Shown here: one piece after another, positions 21,809 through 34,369 of the stretch | How the letters are laid out: each line of letters starts with the position of its first letter | How positions within the stretch are numbered: the stretch's first letter is position 1 | NCBI GenBank assembly: GCA_024803745.1 | Contig: JANJXV010000161.1 | Span: forward strand, 310,001-374,000 | DNA length: 64,000 nucleotides | Reading direction: 5' to 3' | Source of the DNA: Megascapheus bottae | Lineage: Eukaryota > Chordata > Mammalia > Rodentia > Geomyidae | Notes under the pieces: generated by a model | Told to the model about the DNA's origin: nothing | Seen by the model: only the letters and a program-made list of their open reading frames with translations | Database searches by the model: none | Translations under genes and position numbers: made by a program

Positions 21809-22809
21809 CTACAGTATTCTTGGTTGGTAGTTATTTGATATAAGGGCATGACATATATGCTTCCAGTCACTTCGTTCTTGCATGGTCTCTGCTGAGAAAT
21901 CTGGGGTTATTCTGATTGGTTTGCCTTTGTAGGTTACTGATCCCTTTTCCCTGGCTGCCTTTAGGATCTTTCCTTTCGTTTCTATTGATCCAGTTCGGAT
22001 CACAATGTGGCGGTGGGATGTTCTTTTCTGGTCAGGTCTGTTTGGGGTTCTAAAAGCTTCTCGTATCTGGATGGGCCTGCCCTTCTGGATATTTGGGAAA
22101 TTCTCTGAGATGATTCCCTGAAGTATATTTCCAATACCATTGACCTCTTTCTCCACGCCCTCCTCAGTACCAACTAGCCTTATATTAGGCTTCCTAATTG
22201 TATCTTGGACCTCCTGAAGCGCTCTCTCATATTTCCTAGATTTGGATTGACTCATTTTCTGTTCTTTATAATACGTAAATTATCTTCAGCCACGGAAATT
22301 CTCTCCTCTGCAATGTCTAACCTGCTATCAAAGCTATCTACTTTATTTTTCATCTCCCTTGCTTCTAATTGCTCACTTTTGATGCCTTGCATCCCTTGTT
22401 TTAGATCATGTATGGATTTCTTTATCTCCTTGATTTCCTTTTGAGTGGTTAGCTCAGTAGCTTTATTTGCTTTGGACATTTGCTGGAGTTTGGTCACGTT
22501 TTTATTTGTGGATTCTTTGAATTCATCCATCTTTCTTTGAAAAACCTTTATTATGGCCTCCTTTATGGCTTCTTCTTTTTCACTTATCACCTTGTTTTTG
22601 CTTTCCTCTTGTTCAGGTATGGCTTCCTCCATTATCTCTTTCTTTATATTTTCACATTTTTCATTAATGATGTTTATCAATTGCATTTCTGTAGCAATTG
22701 GAAGACTCTCCTCTAGGTTCGCCAGTGACTGTTCCATTGTCTGTTTACATTGGGTGGGGGATGTTGTTTCTTGATTTGACATTTTCCTTGAGTTTCTTGT
22801 TCTGCCCAT
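21809..22809 (-). pseudogene. L1 ORF1 (RNA-binding protein), copy C, split frame
   Basis: Two frames overlap by four bases (ATGA at 22,252-22,255). The first (22,252-22,809, 185 codons) starts MGRTRNSRKMSNQ and contains the coiled-coil region. The second (21,809-22,255, 148 codons) starts MSQSKSRKYERALQEVQ and holds the RRM/CTD part (RLVGTEEG, ENFPNIQKGRP, ISNNYQPRIL). Together they approximate the normal ORF1p of about 335-370 residues, so one base is missing near 'agaaaatgag'. The same split occurs at 62,899-62,902. Confidence 0.88.
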
Positions 22810-23377
22810 TTGAAAATGGGAGCAAGATTACTATTACTATTAAGATTACGATTGTAGTTTTTCAGATATAACCAACCTAGACCTCTGTAGCTGGCAGACA
22901 CTAGATGTTCACAAGTTTTGATTGGTATTATCACTCTTTCTTTTTGTGCACTTACAGACCAGCCTAATACAACCACTGATAAGCGATTTATACCCAAAAC
23001 AATAAGCCTCTCAATCCAATCTCTATTGTCTTTAAGTCCCTCTGAGCCTAGAGAATAATTAACCACCTACATATACAATAATGCTCAACAGCCATCAAGT
23101 GTAGATCCGTGCAGTATAAGGGTTGAAAGACGAGCAGAGGTCCAGAGATAGAAAAAAAGAATGAGAGAGGTCAGGGGAGGTGCAAGAGGATTAACGTAGG
23201 AGTGTAAGAATATTGTAGTAATGAAGAAAAGTTATAGCATAAGGATAACTGACCTAAGTTGTTAAGTAGGTAGCATATTTGAGTACAAAGTTTGGAAAGT
23301 ATTAGAATAAAACTTATGTGTTGCTGCACGACTAGCTCTTAGCCCAACCAGTGGCCTCACAGTGGACCATGGGATGG
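22810..23377 (-). mobile_element. L1 5' UTR, copy C
   Basis: About 560 bp upstream of ORF1, matching 63,457-64,000. I see no tandem monomers of the mouse type. It probably carried the element's internal promoter. Confidence 0.7.
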
Positions 23378-24748
23378 ATCTGTTTTTCTTGTCTACGTTG
23401 AGGGAAAGGGGTATTTCACAAGATGCAGAAGCAAAGATTTCAGAAGCAAATGCTGTGAGTGAATTAGCTCGTAAAAAGCATTTTTATTTTCTTTTATCTT
23501 TCTGCCAGTCTTGGGGCTTGAATTCAGGGCCTGAGCACTGCCCTTGGGTTTTCTCAAGTGTAGCCCTGGGCCACTTGAGCCACAGTGCCACATCTAGATT
23601 TTCTATCTATGTGGTACTGAGCAATCAAACCCAGATCTTCATGGATGCTAGGCAAGCACTCTAACACTATGCCAAACTCTCAACCCTGACATAGTAATTA
23701 TAAAGTCATCGTCATCATCATCATATCCAAATATCCTTTCTCCTACAAAGAATGAACACTTAACTGTGTCTAATGCTTTTTTTTTAATTTCACTAATTCT
23801 TCTGTGTTTTTCCCTCTTGCATTTTTTACACATGACAGCAAAGCTAATCATCAGGAAAAAATTGATTAGGATACAGAAACCTAATAATATCCTAGTAGAT
23901 TGACGTCAGAAATATGTGCAAGATGCCCTGTGTGTTTGACCTAATGGGAGAGTCCTTGGCTACCAAGCAGTAAGCCTCAGGTTTGATTCCTCATTATCAC
24001 ATACATAGAAAACGCTGCAAGTGGTGCTGTGGCTCGGTGGGACAGCTAAAGCCTAAAGAAAGCCCAAGAACAATGTTCACACTCTGAGGTCAAGTCCCAA
24101 GACTAGGAAAAACAAAAATAATTCGACAAGGTGCAAAATGCAGGCAGAGAAGGCACTGTGAAGCAAATGTTTTGTAAAGGATGAGGGCAATATTGACCCT
24201 GAAGTTTGGATCTTACCTAAGAAAGGCACCTTGAGCCTGAGACCAGACTGGTAGTTGGGCCTAGGGAAGACATTGGGATTGGACAAATAAGGTGTGCTGT
24301 ATACTACATCCACATGTATATTGTGAGACTGGAGGAGAGATTCAGCCTCCAGTATGTCTTTGGTGAGGTCTTTTGTGAGCAAGGACCTTTGGTCATTGGG
24401 CCCTGAAAGGTGACCCTGCCTCCCTCACAAGGGAACAAAATATGGAACCCTGGTAACCAAGCCACTGTAACTAACAACCAGCTCAAGCCAGCTCACTTGG
24501 CCTGTGGCTCAGGAGGAAGAAAGATGATGCTGTGCTGTTGCCAAAGGTCAGGAAACTCGAGTCTCAGGCATGGAAGTTGTGGATGTCTTACTCGAAGATG
24601 TACATGCTAGATCATTGCCAAGCCACAAATCCAGTATAACAGAACTTTCTCTAAGAAGAAGGCCAGGAAAATCCAGGGCAACCAGATGAGGTAAATTTCT
24701 AAGAAGAAATGTATTTGACCCCATCATCCTCCCCACACACTACAACTT
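23378..24748 (+). repeat. 1.3-kb unit, copy D
   Basis: A tandem second copy of 16,003-17,314, extending about 56 bp further left. There it still matches the reverse complement of copy B near 40,275 ('atctgtttttcttgtctac'). It is followed, like copy C, by an L1 3' end. Confidence 0.9.
24400..24690 (+). pseudogene. RalGDS-like exon 1, copy D
   Basis: It reads MMLCCCQRSGNSSLRHGSCG then CLTRRCTC and TAG at the same codon as copy C, so that lesion predates the C/D tandem duplication. The donor is gatgag|gtaaat. A T-to-A change beside the ATG creates a second ATG and puts TGA into the overlapping MAQEEERCC frame. Confidence 0.55.
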
Positions 24749-27035
24749 TCTTTTTTTTTCATTTTTTTATTGTAATTAGTAAAAGGGTTAGATTATATTT
24801 GCCAGAGAGAAGGTGCATTAATTCACATACATTGATACCCTTTCACATGTCTTGGTACCCATTTCCCTCCAACCCCACACCCCCCACCTGTCTTGGTTTT
24901 CCCCCCTTCCCTATCAAATTTCAAATATCCAAATACAAATAAATTCAATATATCAGATAACAAAGTGAGGTACTATACCAATATGGGATAACCAAGGGAC
25001 AGCAAGCGAGATGAGAGACAACCTAGTACATTAAGGACAACAATCATTCATTAAATGGCTTTTGTGTCAATATCCTGGAGGTCCTTTCAATTAGCTTCAC
25101 ATTATATGGCCTTATATATGGCCTTTTGCTCTATCGACAATCTCTGCTAGTAGAGCCCAAGGTTTCTACTGATTATGACGAATGAGGGAAACCACTGAGC
25201 CTAAGTTCCTTTGAGTCTGGCTTACTTCACTTAATATGATTTGTTCTAAGTCTTTCCATTTCCTAACAAATGGGGTGATGTCATTCTTTCTGACAGCAGG
25301 TTAGAATTCCATAGTGTACAAATACCTCAATTTGTTGATCCACTCATCAACTGAGGGACATCTGGGTTGGTTCCATATCTTTGCTATGGTGAATAGTGCT
25401 GCAATGAACATTGTTGTGCTAGTGGGTTTAGTATGCTCTTGTTTCTGGATTGTTGGGTAAATGCCAAGTACTGGAATTGCTGGGTCATAGGGGAGTTGTA
25501 TGTTTAGCGTTTTGAGGCACTGCCGCACTGCTTTCCATATTGGTTGAACGAGTTTGCACTCCCACCAACAGTGTAGTAGTGATCCCTCCTGACCACATCC
25601 CCTCCAGCATCTGTTGTCATTCGTTTTCCTGATCCTGGCCATTCTAACTGGAGTTAGGTGGAATCTTAGACTTGTTTTGATTTGCGTTTCTTTTATGACC
25701 AGAGATGTTGAGCATTTCTTCATGTGTCTATAGGCCATTTTTGTTTCTTCTTCAGAGAAGACTCTCTTTAATTCTTTGGCCCATTTTGTAATGGGATGGG
25801 TGTTACTTTGGAGGTTAGTTTTGGAGTGATTCAATTTTTTGAGTTGTTGATATATTTTAGATATGAGGCCTTGTTCCGTTGTTTGGGTGGTGAAGATCTT
25901 CTCCCACTCTGTAGGCTTCCTGATTAGTTTACTAGCTATATCCGTTGCCATACAAAAGCTCTGCAGTTTAATGCAGTCCCACTTATCCAGCCTTTCTCTG
26001 ATTTGTTGTGATTCTTGGTCCTTATTAAGAAAGTTTCGACCTGTACCAAGGAGGCCTAGTGTATCTCCTATTCCTTCCTGTAAACTTTTCAGTGTGTCAG
26101 CTTTTACCTCCACGTCTTTGATCCATTTGGAGTTAATTCTAGTGCAAGGGGACAAAGAAGGATCCAACTTTAGTTTTCTGCAGGTGTTTAACCAGTTCTG
26201 CCAGCACAACTTGTTGAAGAGGCTATCTTTCTTCCATTCTATTTTTTTGGCTCCCTGGTCAAAGATTAGGTGGCCATAGGTCTGTGGTTTAATATCTGGG
26301 TCTGCAGTTCTACTCCATTGGACTTCAGGCCTGTTCTTGTGCCAGTACCAAGCTGTTTTGAGAATTATAGCTCTGTAATAGAGCCTTAAGTTTGGAATTG
26401 AAATTCCTCCAGCGCTGTTCTTTCTGCTAAGAAGTTTTTTTGCTATACGGGGTCTTTTATTATTCCATATGAAATTTTGAATTGCCTCTTCTATGTCTTT
26501 AAAGAATGACATTGGGATGTTGATGGGTATTACATTGAATTTGTAGATAGCCCTTGGCAAGATTGTCATTTTCACAATGTTGATTGTTCCAATCCAGGAG
26601 CATGGGAGGTTTTTCCATTTCCTTAGTTCTGCTTTAATTTCCTTTTTTAGGGTTTTAAAGTTTTCATCTAAACGGTCCTTTACATTCTTAGTTAAGCTAA
26701 TTGCTAGGTACTTTATTTTCTTTGAGGCTATTGTGAAAGGAATTTCTTTCCTGATTATTGCCTCGTTCCTCTCAGTGTTGGCGTAAAGTAAGGCAGTTGA
26801 TTTGTGAGGGTTGATTTTATGGCCTGCTACCTTTCCAAATCTTTGAATCAGCTCAAAGAGCTTGGGAGTAGAGTCTGTAGGATTCTTTAAATACAGAATC
26901 ATGTCATTGGCAAAGAGGGATAGTTTTATTTCCTCTTTCCCTACTTGGATCCCCTTTATGCTTGCTTCTTGCCTTATTGCACTGCCTAGTAATTCTAGTA
27001 CTATGTTAAAAAGGAGTGGAGGGAGTGGGCATCCT
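24749..27035 (-). mobile_element. L1 LINE, 3' part only, copy D
   Basis: It matches copy C 17,315-19,600 and then stops abruptly at 'gggagtgggcatcc|tgaatgc'. The open frame 25,301-26,902 covers RT downstream of 'DDM' and the Cys-rich end, and lacks the final codons because of a change near 25,300. The missing 5' part may be the piece at 55,778-57,959. Confidence 0.92.
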
Positions 27036-27039
27036 GAAT

Positions 27040-27215
27040 GCTACCCCCTAGTACTTTAATGCATAGCTTTGGGCTGTGGCATTTTAAGCACAATTCAACG
27101 CTCTGTTTTTTGCTGGTTAATTAGAGGTAAAAATCTTATGGAATGTATTGCGTGGCTGATTTTGAACTGGAATCCTCAGTTCTCAGCTTATCTTGAGTAG
27201 CTAGGATTACAGTAC
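27040..27215 (-). repeat. SINE fragment at L1 break, minus
   Basis: 'Tagctttgggctgtggcatt' and 'cttgagtagctaggattaca' are B1-like minus-strand traces directly beside the L1 truncation. Confidence 0.55.
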
Positions 27216-28318
27216 TTTTACAACATGTATGCTCATACACATTGCTTCTGATCCAAACACTCATTGTTCAATTTAACTAACAAGATGTGAGGAACGATGA
27301 TTGACTGTAATTTACTAGATGGGATTCTAGTGAGTATATATTTCCACTTCCACTCTGAAGCCAGGGAAATGTTTCTGGTACATGTTTCAACTATCTCCCA
27401 AAGAGGAAATAATATGTGAGTACGTTTGATAGTATTTCAGATAGGAGATGGACTTTGGTGTTTGGAACCTGTTGGGCAGAGAGTATCAGCTGGGCTGTGA
27501 TAACAGAGATGATGTTACAGACAGTAATATCTTCATCCCAGACAGACTTAATCCAGATCCTTGGATTTCAGGCCTTGAGTAGATAGAATTACAAGTGTGA
27601 GCTGCCACCACCACCTGGTTCATTTTGGAAACCTTAATTGCTTCTCATTTGTTCCTTTCCTTTTTTGGAAGATTGATCTAAGCTGGCTGATTGTGCATCA
27701 CAATGAAGTGATTGGCCTCAGGAATTGCAAATATTTGTTTCATCAGCACGGAATGAATGAAGTTGATCTAAACCCAATAGTATTTTCCTTCTGATAAATA
27801 GGGAACTTACTTATATCATTTTTCCTTGCCTTTGCTTTCCCAAAGCAAGCAACATGTTTCTTAAAAACTATACTTCATGAGAATATTATAATTAGAAGCT
27901 ATCTTCTGCACACTTCAGAATAGTCCTTGCATTTATAAACTTATATTACAATATTAGGTAGAAGAATGGTGACTGTTAGTTTCATAACTATTTCATATGT
28001 TTTACTCTTTAAGGCTCATTAAGTCAAGAAGGGATTAAATACATTTATATAATAGTAGAACATAGCTCCTGCTGATTTGATGTGTGTGCAGATGATACAC
28101 AGATTTATTAGGATTACTCAAAAGTTTTCTTCAAATTTTCAGTAGTAGACTGCTATGCTAACTGGTAGGTGATAGTAATGATGCTGAAATTCTATGAATC
28201 AGCTATGAAGCAGAATTTCAGGGGAGAGTATTTGCTAGGGACTTAATTTCTAAGACGCATATCAAGAATATTGAACTATAACACCAAATGATGGAGGACT
28301 CAGCGTCACATTTTGTTG
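27216..28318. other. No gene recognised
   Basis: Mostly unique AT-rich DNA with short SINE scraps near 27,540-27,625. I see no coding signal. Confidence 0.6.
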
Positions 28319-28545
28319 TTTTATGCAAGTCCTGGGACTTGAACCCAGGGCCTGGGAACTGTCCTTAAAAATTTTTTTTTGCTTCAGGCTAGTGTTCTAC
28401 CACTTTATCCACAGCTCCACTTCCAGATTTTTGGTAATGAACTGTAAATCAGAATATCATGCAATTTGTTTGGGCTGGATTCAAACCTGATTCTGTGTAG
28501 ATAGGATTCCAAGTGTGAGCGCACAGAGCCTGGCTAGTATCATTC
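28319..28545 (-). repeat. Composite SINE, minus
   Basis: 'Gcaagtcctgggacttgaac' and 'gattccaagtgtgagcgcac'. Confidence 0.75.
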
Positions 28546-28554
28546 ATCATTCAA

Positions 28555-28785
28555 GTCATGGGACTGCAATTCTGCACCTGGGTCTTGTCACTGAGCTTTT
28601 CAGCTCAAGACTACTGCCCTATCCCTTGAGCCATAGGGCCACTTCTGGGTTTCTGGTGGTTAATTGGAGATAAGAGTCACATGGACTTCAGTGCCCAGGC
28701 TGACTTTGAACTGCTATCCTTGGATCCCAGCCTCTTGAGTAGCTACATTTACAAGTGTGAGCCACCATACCCGGCTAAATTATTT
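28555..28785 (-). repeat. Composite B1/ID-like SINE, minus
   Basis: 'Gagcttttcagctcaagact', 'ggttaattggagataagagt', 'tgtgagccaccatacccggc'. A well-preserved element. Confidence 0.85.
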
Positions 28786-28789
28786 TTTA

Positions 28790-29130
28790 AGTTAATTTAT
28801 TTTTTAAGTCAATATATAGTTGGCATACGGTTACATAAGAAATGAACATATTTCTTAAGAAAATTGTTATCCCCTCCCTCATTTTTCTCTGTTTTCCTAC
28901 CCTCAGCCCCCTCTCCACCCAGATTGTTCAGTTCATTTCCGTTTAGTGTTTTCCAAGTATCACTGTTCAATTGGTTCACCCTTTTTCCTTTGTTTTTTTT
29001 TTACCATTTTATTATACCCTCTCCATTCCCCAAATCACATAAACCTATGTACAAGACACAGGGTACCCGAATTCAACACAGTGACTACAGAGAATAAAAC
29101 TAAAGGGAAAAAGAAGAAAAGAGGTAAAAA
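28790..29130. repeat. Old interspersed repeat, class unknown
   Basis: It resembles 540-760: 'ggttacataagaaatgaaca' followed by 'cccctccctcatttttctc' and an A-rich end near 29,100. It could be an old L1 3' region. Confidence 0.35.
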
Positions 29131-29199
29131 GCAAAGAAAATGAAAGAACATCATACAGTACCTTAGAAGCAACAACACTGAAAAAACAAAACATAAACC

Positions 29200-29670
29200 T
29201 TGGGCTCAAAATGAAGCTTGCCTAGCATGTATGAAACCCTGGATTCCATTCCTCAGCACCACATAAACAAAAAACTGGAAGTGCCACTGTGAATCAGCTG
29301 GTAGATTTCTTACGTTCAGCACAGAGTGTCTCCAAGAGACAAAAATCTGTCACATTTAAGTCAGGCTTCAAAACTTTGCTAGGAACCAGTTATGTGATTT
29401 GGAATAAAGTCCAGTTTTCAAAAAATCACTAGCCAGGCGCTGGAGGGTCATAATTGTCATTCTACTAGCCAGGGAGAAGGTGATTCAAAGCCTTTGCAAG
29501 CAAAAAAAATGAAAACAAAAAAACTGTAAGATTCTACTCTCCACTTATCCACCCAAAAACTAAGTGGAGTTGTGGCTAAAACTGGTACAGCATTAGCCTT
29601 GAGGAAAAAGAACTAAGAGACCTTGCCCAGGTCCAAAGTTCAACCTCCCCACCAAGAAACAAAAAAAAGG
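29200..29670 (+). repeat. Two SINEs, plus
   Basis: ID-like at about 29,205-29,345 ('tgaaaccctggattccattc...ctggaagtgccactgtg'). A composite follows at about 29,430-29,670 ('gccaggcgctggagggtcat' to 'ccccaccaagaaac'). Confidence 0.65.
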
Positions 29671-30477
29671 AGTCCAGATACCTTAGTTTAAAAAGTATAT
29701 CTGGATATCTTAGTAGATTTTTCTGATCTTTCCTCATTCATCTGATGGAACCACATAATCTTGATCCTGATCTGACTAAGAGCCTGCATTGTGCTTAATA
29801 AATTCATTCCACATATTCCAGTAGAATCTGGACAGCTAACAGCCACTTACCAATGCTTTATTCTACGTTTAGGCCAGTATGTCTTCATACCATCTACACA
29901 GTCAGCTATATCATCTTTCCAGAAGTATCATTGAGTGTAGAACACTCAGAACTAAAATAATTGCATAAAGATGTAATAAAAACCCTTGATTCATTAAGAA
30001 AATTTCTGTACCACTTAGAGCAAGTACATTAGTGGTATTTACCTCTAGCCTCTTTTTTTAAAAAATTTATTAACATTGAATTTTACATCATATTTCAAAT
30101 GTCATGTTTAACCAACAAGTATTCAAGAAGGGAATCGCTATACAATCACTGGCACATAGATTTTAGAATATAGTAAAAATTAAGCTGAGTCTTTGTATGT
30201 CATAGATACAGATTAATCTATAATAAAACACATGTCTATAGAGTGTATAGTCTATCCTAGATTTTTATGTCTATGTAGTTATGTTTATATCTCCAAAATT
30301 ATGTCCAGAAATTTGGGTATCAACTATTCAATCATCGCTCTACTACCGTTTGAAACTAATATCCATATATTAAGGATATCATGTACCTTTTGTTCCTTGG
30401 TCTTGACTTATCTCACTCAACAGGATTCACTCTAATTTCATCCACTACCCCAAAAATGCCATTATTATTTTTTTCTG
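29671..30477. other. No gene recognised
   Basis: AT-rich DNA with short frames only and no motif that I can name. Confidence 0.55.
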
Positions 30478-30990
30478 TGCAGATCTTCTTTTTATGTATT
30501 TATATTTATTGTAATTTATAGAAGGGTTACATTATATTCACCAGATAGAAGGTGCATTACTTCTCAAACTTTGATACCCCATGTAATGATATGGTCCCCA
30601 TTTCCCTTCCCCTACCCCCATTCATGTTCATTTCCCCCCTTCCCTATCCAATTTCAAATAACCAATTAGGCACATATGAAATATATCAGAAAACAAGGTG
30701 AAATATTGTAACAATATGATATAACCAAGGGATAGCAAAAGAGATAAGAGATCACATAGTTCATTAAGGACAACAATCACTCATTATATGAGTTTTGTTT
30801 CTTTATCTTGGAGGTCCTTTCATTTAGTGTCATACTATTTGTCACGATGTCTCTAGATTTTGTTCTATTGTAAATCTCTGGTAGCAGAGCCCAAGGTTTC
30901 TACTGAATTTGACAAATGAGGGAGACTCTTGGGCCTATGTTCCTTTGAGTTTGGCTTACTTCACTTAATATGATTTTTTCCTTTTCATCC
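30478..30990 (-). mobile_element. Older L1 3' end, minus
   Basis: 'Cagatagaaggtgcattact', 'ggataaccaagggatagcaa'-like and 'cccaaggtttctactgaatt' follow the 3' UTR of copy C (17,330-17,760) at clearly lower identity. It is an older subfamily member. Confidence 0.8.
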
Positions 30991-31046
30991 ACTTCCCCGA
31001 GAATGCCATTATTTTATCTTGTCGGTTGGCTATATATCATTCCATT

Positions 31047-31057
31047 GTGTGTGTGTG

Positions 31058-31107
<50 letters not shown>
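31047..31107. repeat. (GT)n microsatellite
   Basis: About 25 GT units with a few interruptions. The Cys-Val frame across it is an artefact. Confidence 0.95.
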
Positions 31108-31108
<1 letters not shown>

Positions 31109-31189
31109 ATGTATGACATTTTTTGTAGTAGGGCATCTGGTTGTTTCCATCATCCAACCTCATTTTCTACAGATATTTTTATAGTCTCT

Positions 31190-32310
31190 TTTTTATTTTC
31201 AGGGTAATGTATAGAGGGGTTACGATTACATTTACAGGTAGTGGACTGCATTACTTCTCACACATTTATTCCACTCCACATGTTTTTGTCCCCAGTTCCC
31301 TCTCCCCTCCCCTTCCCAATCATCTTGATTCCCCCCTTCCCTTTCCTATTTTACATAAACAAATAAACATATATACAATATGCCAGGGAAAAATCAGATA
31401 CAGTAACAATCTGACATTAACCAAAGGGCAAAATAAGAGATGAGAAATAACATAGTAGATTAAGGACAAAAATCACACAAGATTAAGAGCAAAGATGACA
31501 CAAGATATAGCTCTTGTTCCCATATCCTAGAGATCCTTTCATTTAGCCTCATCCTATATGACCTTATATACCTAGGTTTTTGAGTTATTGTAATCCTCTG
31601 CTAGGAGAGTCCTAGATGTGAACTAATTATAACAAATGAGGGAAACCATTGAGCTTATGTTTCTTTGGGTCTGGCTGCTTCACTTAATATGAATTTTTCC
31701 AAGTCTTTCCATTTCCTTACAAATGGGGCGATGTCATTCCTTCTGATGGCAGCATAGCATTCCATTGTGTATAAGTACCACATCTTCTTGATTCAGTCAT
31801 CTACTGAGTGGCATCTGGGTTGGTTTCATAGCTTTGCTATGGTAAATAGTGCTGCAATGAGCATCATTGTGCTAGTGGCTTTAGAATGTCCTTTTTTCTG
31901 GACAATTGGGTAGATGCCAAGTAGTGGATTTGCTGGATCATAGGGGAGCTCTATGTTCAGTCTTTTGAGGAACCACCACACTGCTTTCCCTAGTGGTTGA
32001 ACGAGTTTACACTCACACCAACAGTGTAGGTGTGATCCCACCTGGTCACTTCCCCACCAGTATCTCTTATTAGATTTTTTGATAATGGCCATTCTGACTG
32101 GAGTCAGGTGGAATCTCAAAGTTGTTTTGATTTTCATTTCCCTTATTGCTAGAGATATGGAGCATTTCTTCATGTGTCTAAAGCCCATTTTAATTTTTTC
32201 TTCAGAGAATACTCTTTTAAGTCTTTAGCCCACCTTTTAATAGGATGGTTGTTTCTTTGAAGATTTGTTTGGGAGAGATTCATTTTTTTCAGCTATAGAT
32301 ATATTTTAGA
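31190..32310 (-). mobile_element. Older L1 fragment with ORF2 C-terminus, minus
   Basis: A 3' UTR to about 31,700, then an ORF2 end. The frame 31,826-32,188 reads GFRHMKKCSISLAIREMKIK and [19 protein letters not shown]. The family Cys-rich motif is recognisable but the protein is truncated. It is more diverged than copies C, D and E. Confidence 0.85.
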
Positions 32311-32339
32311 TAACTACATATATTTTTGTAGAAAAAAGA

Positions 32340-32690
32340 ATGGAAGCCATCATGCTGGCTCACAACTTAATTTCAGCTACTTAGGAGGCTCAGGGCTTAG
32401 GATCACAGGTCAAAGCCAACCAGGGCCCTACAGTGTGTGAGATCAAACTCTGTGAACATACAATGACTGTAAGAGGAATCTCACTGCCTGGGAATGTAGC
32501 CTAATGGTAGAGTGCTCACCTAGAATGCATGAAGACCTAGGTTCTATTCACCGGTACCGCATATTCAGAAAAAAGCTAGAAGTGGCGCTGTGTTTCAAGA
32601 GGCAGAGCACTCACCTTGGGCAAGCGAGTCCAATGAAAATGTCTAGGCCCTGAGTCCAAGCCGTAGGACTGGCAAAAAGAAAAAAAAGAG
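32340..32690 (+). repeat. Two SINEs, plus
   Basis: A B1-like half at 32,340-32,475 ('ctcacaacttaatttcagct'), then an ID dimer at 32,490-32,690 ('gtagcctaatggtagagtgc', 'agtggcgctgtgtttcaaga', 'aggactggcaaaaaga'). Confidence 0.8.
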
Positions 32691-32794
32691 CAATCTTACT
32701 TAAGTAACAAGGAATGTTCCCTATATTTATACAGACTGAAAAATTCATTAAGAAATTAGAAAATATATATAAAGTGCATAATTTCTTTTGTGTG

Positions 32795-34312
32795 TTGGCA
32801 CTGGGTCTTCAACTGAGTGCTTCAGCTCTATCCCTGACCTTTTCTGCTCAAGGCTAGCACTCTACCAATGCAGCCCCAAATCAACTATCTTCAATTGAGA
32901 TATAAGCGATGAATATTTCAGGGTGCTTCATGAAAAACATTTTTATAAATCGAAACTTTCAACACAGTCTTATTTTAGTATGAATGTTGAGATGGGAAGA
33001 GACAGAAAAAGTGAAATGTTTCCTGATCCCCATAGAGAAGAGACTCAGCAGAACCACTGTGGTCTGCAGGCTTCTTTGTGAGTTTTGTTTGCTTGTTTGA
33101 TTTTTGTCAATTGTGGGGCTTGAACTCTGGGCCTGGGCACTGTCCCTGAGCTCTTCAGCTCAAGGCTAGTGCTTTAATCTGTGAGCCACAGTGCCACTTC
33201 TGGTTTTTCTGGCAGTTAACTGGGTACTTTGGCTGGCTTTAAACTTTGATTCTCAGATCTTAGCCTCCTGAGTAGCTAAGATTATAGGTGTGAGGTACCA
33301 TCACCAGGCTGCTGCTCTGTTACTATGCAGGTTCTGGATCAAGAACTTCAAGTTCTTACTTCAATTTTTTCTTCTCTTGCCTGATACTCTGCCATTTCAA
33401 CGAAGGCCCAGTTCCTGGTCTTTGTTGGTTAATGAGAGATATTATGATTTTCTAATATTCAGAGGAATGATTATAAAACCCAGCATTTTACTTACTTGAA
33501 TAAATTAAGAGACAGGACCTAGTGAGATGGAAAACAAAATTTGTTTTCAAGTTGCTACCCTGTTCTAATGCATAAGTCTGGCTATTTTGCTTACACACAA
33601 ATATGTATTTTACCAATTTCTACTCTATTTTTGCTTAGCTTAAATCCACCACTGCCATTTCATAGATTTTGTTGTTGTTGTTTGCGGTGCTTGAACTCTG
33701 TGCCTGGGCTGTTCCTCAGATCTTCAGTTCAATGCCAGTGCTCTACTACTTTTGATTTGGCCAGTCCTGGGCTTGAACTCAGGGACTGAGCACTGTCCTT
33801 ATATTTTCTCAAGGCTAGGGCTCTACCACTTCAGCCTCAGCACCACTTCCAGCATTTTTCTATGTATGTGATATTGAGGAATTGAACCCAGGTCTTCGTG
33901 CATGCTAGGCAAGCACTCTACCACTAGGCCAAACTCCCAGCCCAAAATTATTCATCATTACTATTAGCTATCTTCTTTTTTTTTATTATTGATTCGTCAT
34001 GTTGCTTGGACTTTGGGCCTGGACTGTCCCTGACCTCTTCAGCTCAAGGCTAGCGCTCTTCCTCTACAGCTCCATTTTTGGTTTCTGGTAGTTAATTGGT
34101 GATGTAAGTCTCACAAACATATGTGTCCAGGCTGGCTTTGGGCTTTGAACCAAGATCCTCCAATCTCAGCCTCCATAGTAGGTAGAATTACACGCTTCAG
34201 CCAGCAGTGCCTGACTGTTTGATGTCTCTGTCTCTGTCTCTCTGTCTGTCTGTCTCTGTCTGTCTCTCTGTCTCTCTCTCTGTCTCTGTCTCTCTGTCTC
34301 TGTCTCTCTGTC

Positions 34313-34369
<57 letters not shown>

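Larger units (their letters stand above)
17315..23377 (-). mobile_element. L1 LINE, nearly full length, copy C
   Basis: About 6.06 kb on the minus strand: a poly(A)-derived T tract and 3' UTR at 17,315-17,731, ORF2 at 17,732 to about 21,530, ORF1 at 21,809-22,809, and a 5' UTR to about 23,370. The 3' flank 'cctccccacacactacaa' is identical at 24,730 and 57,962, so the three copies descend from one insertion by duplication. The 5' end abuts the far end of the next 1.3-kb unit instead of the continuation of the insertion site, so no clean target-site duplication is seen. ORF1 and ORF2 are both broken, so it is not autonomously mobile. Confidence 0.93.

Noticed and set aside
31019..31207. Cys-Val repeat frame
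   Set aside because: Translation of the GT microsatellite.
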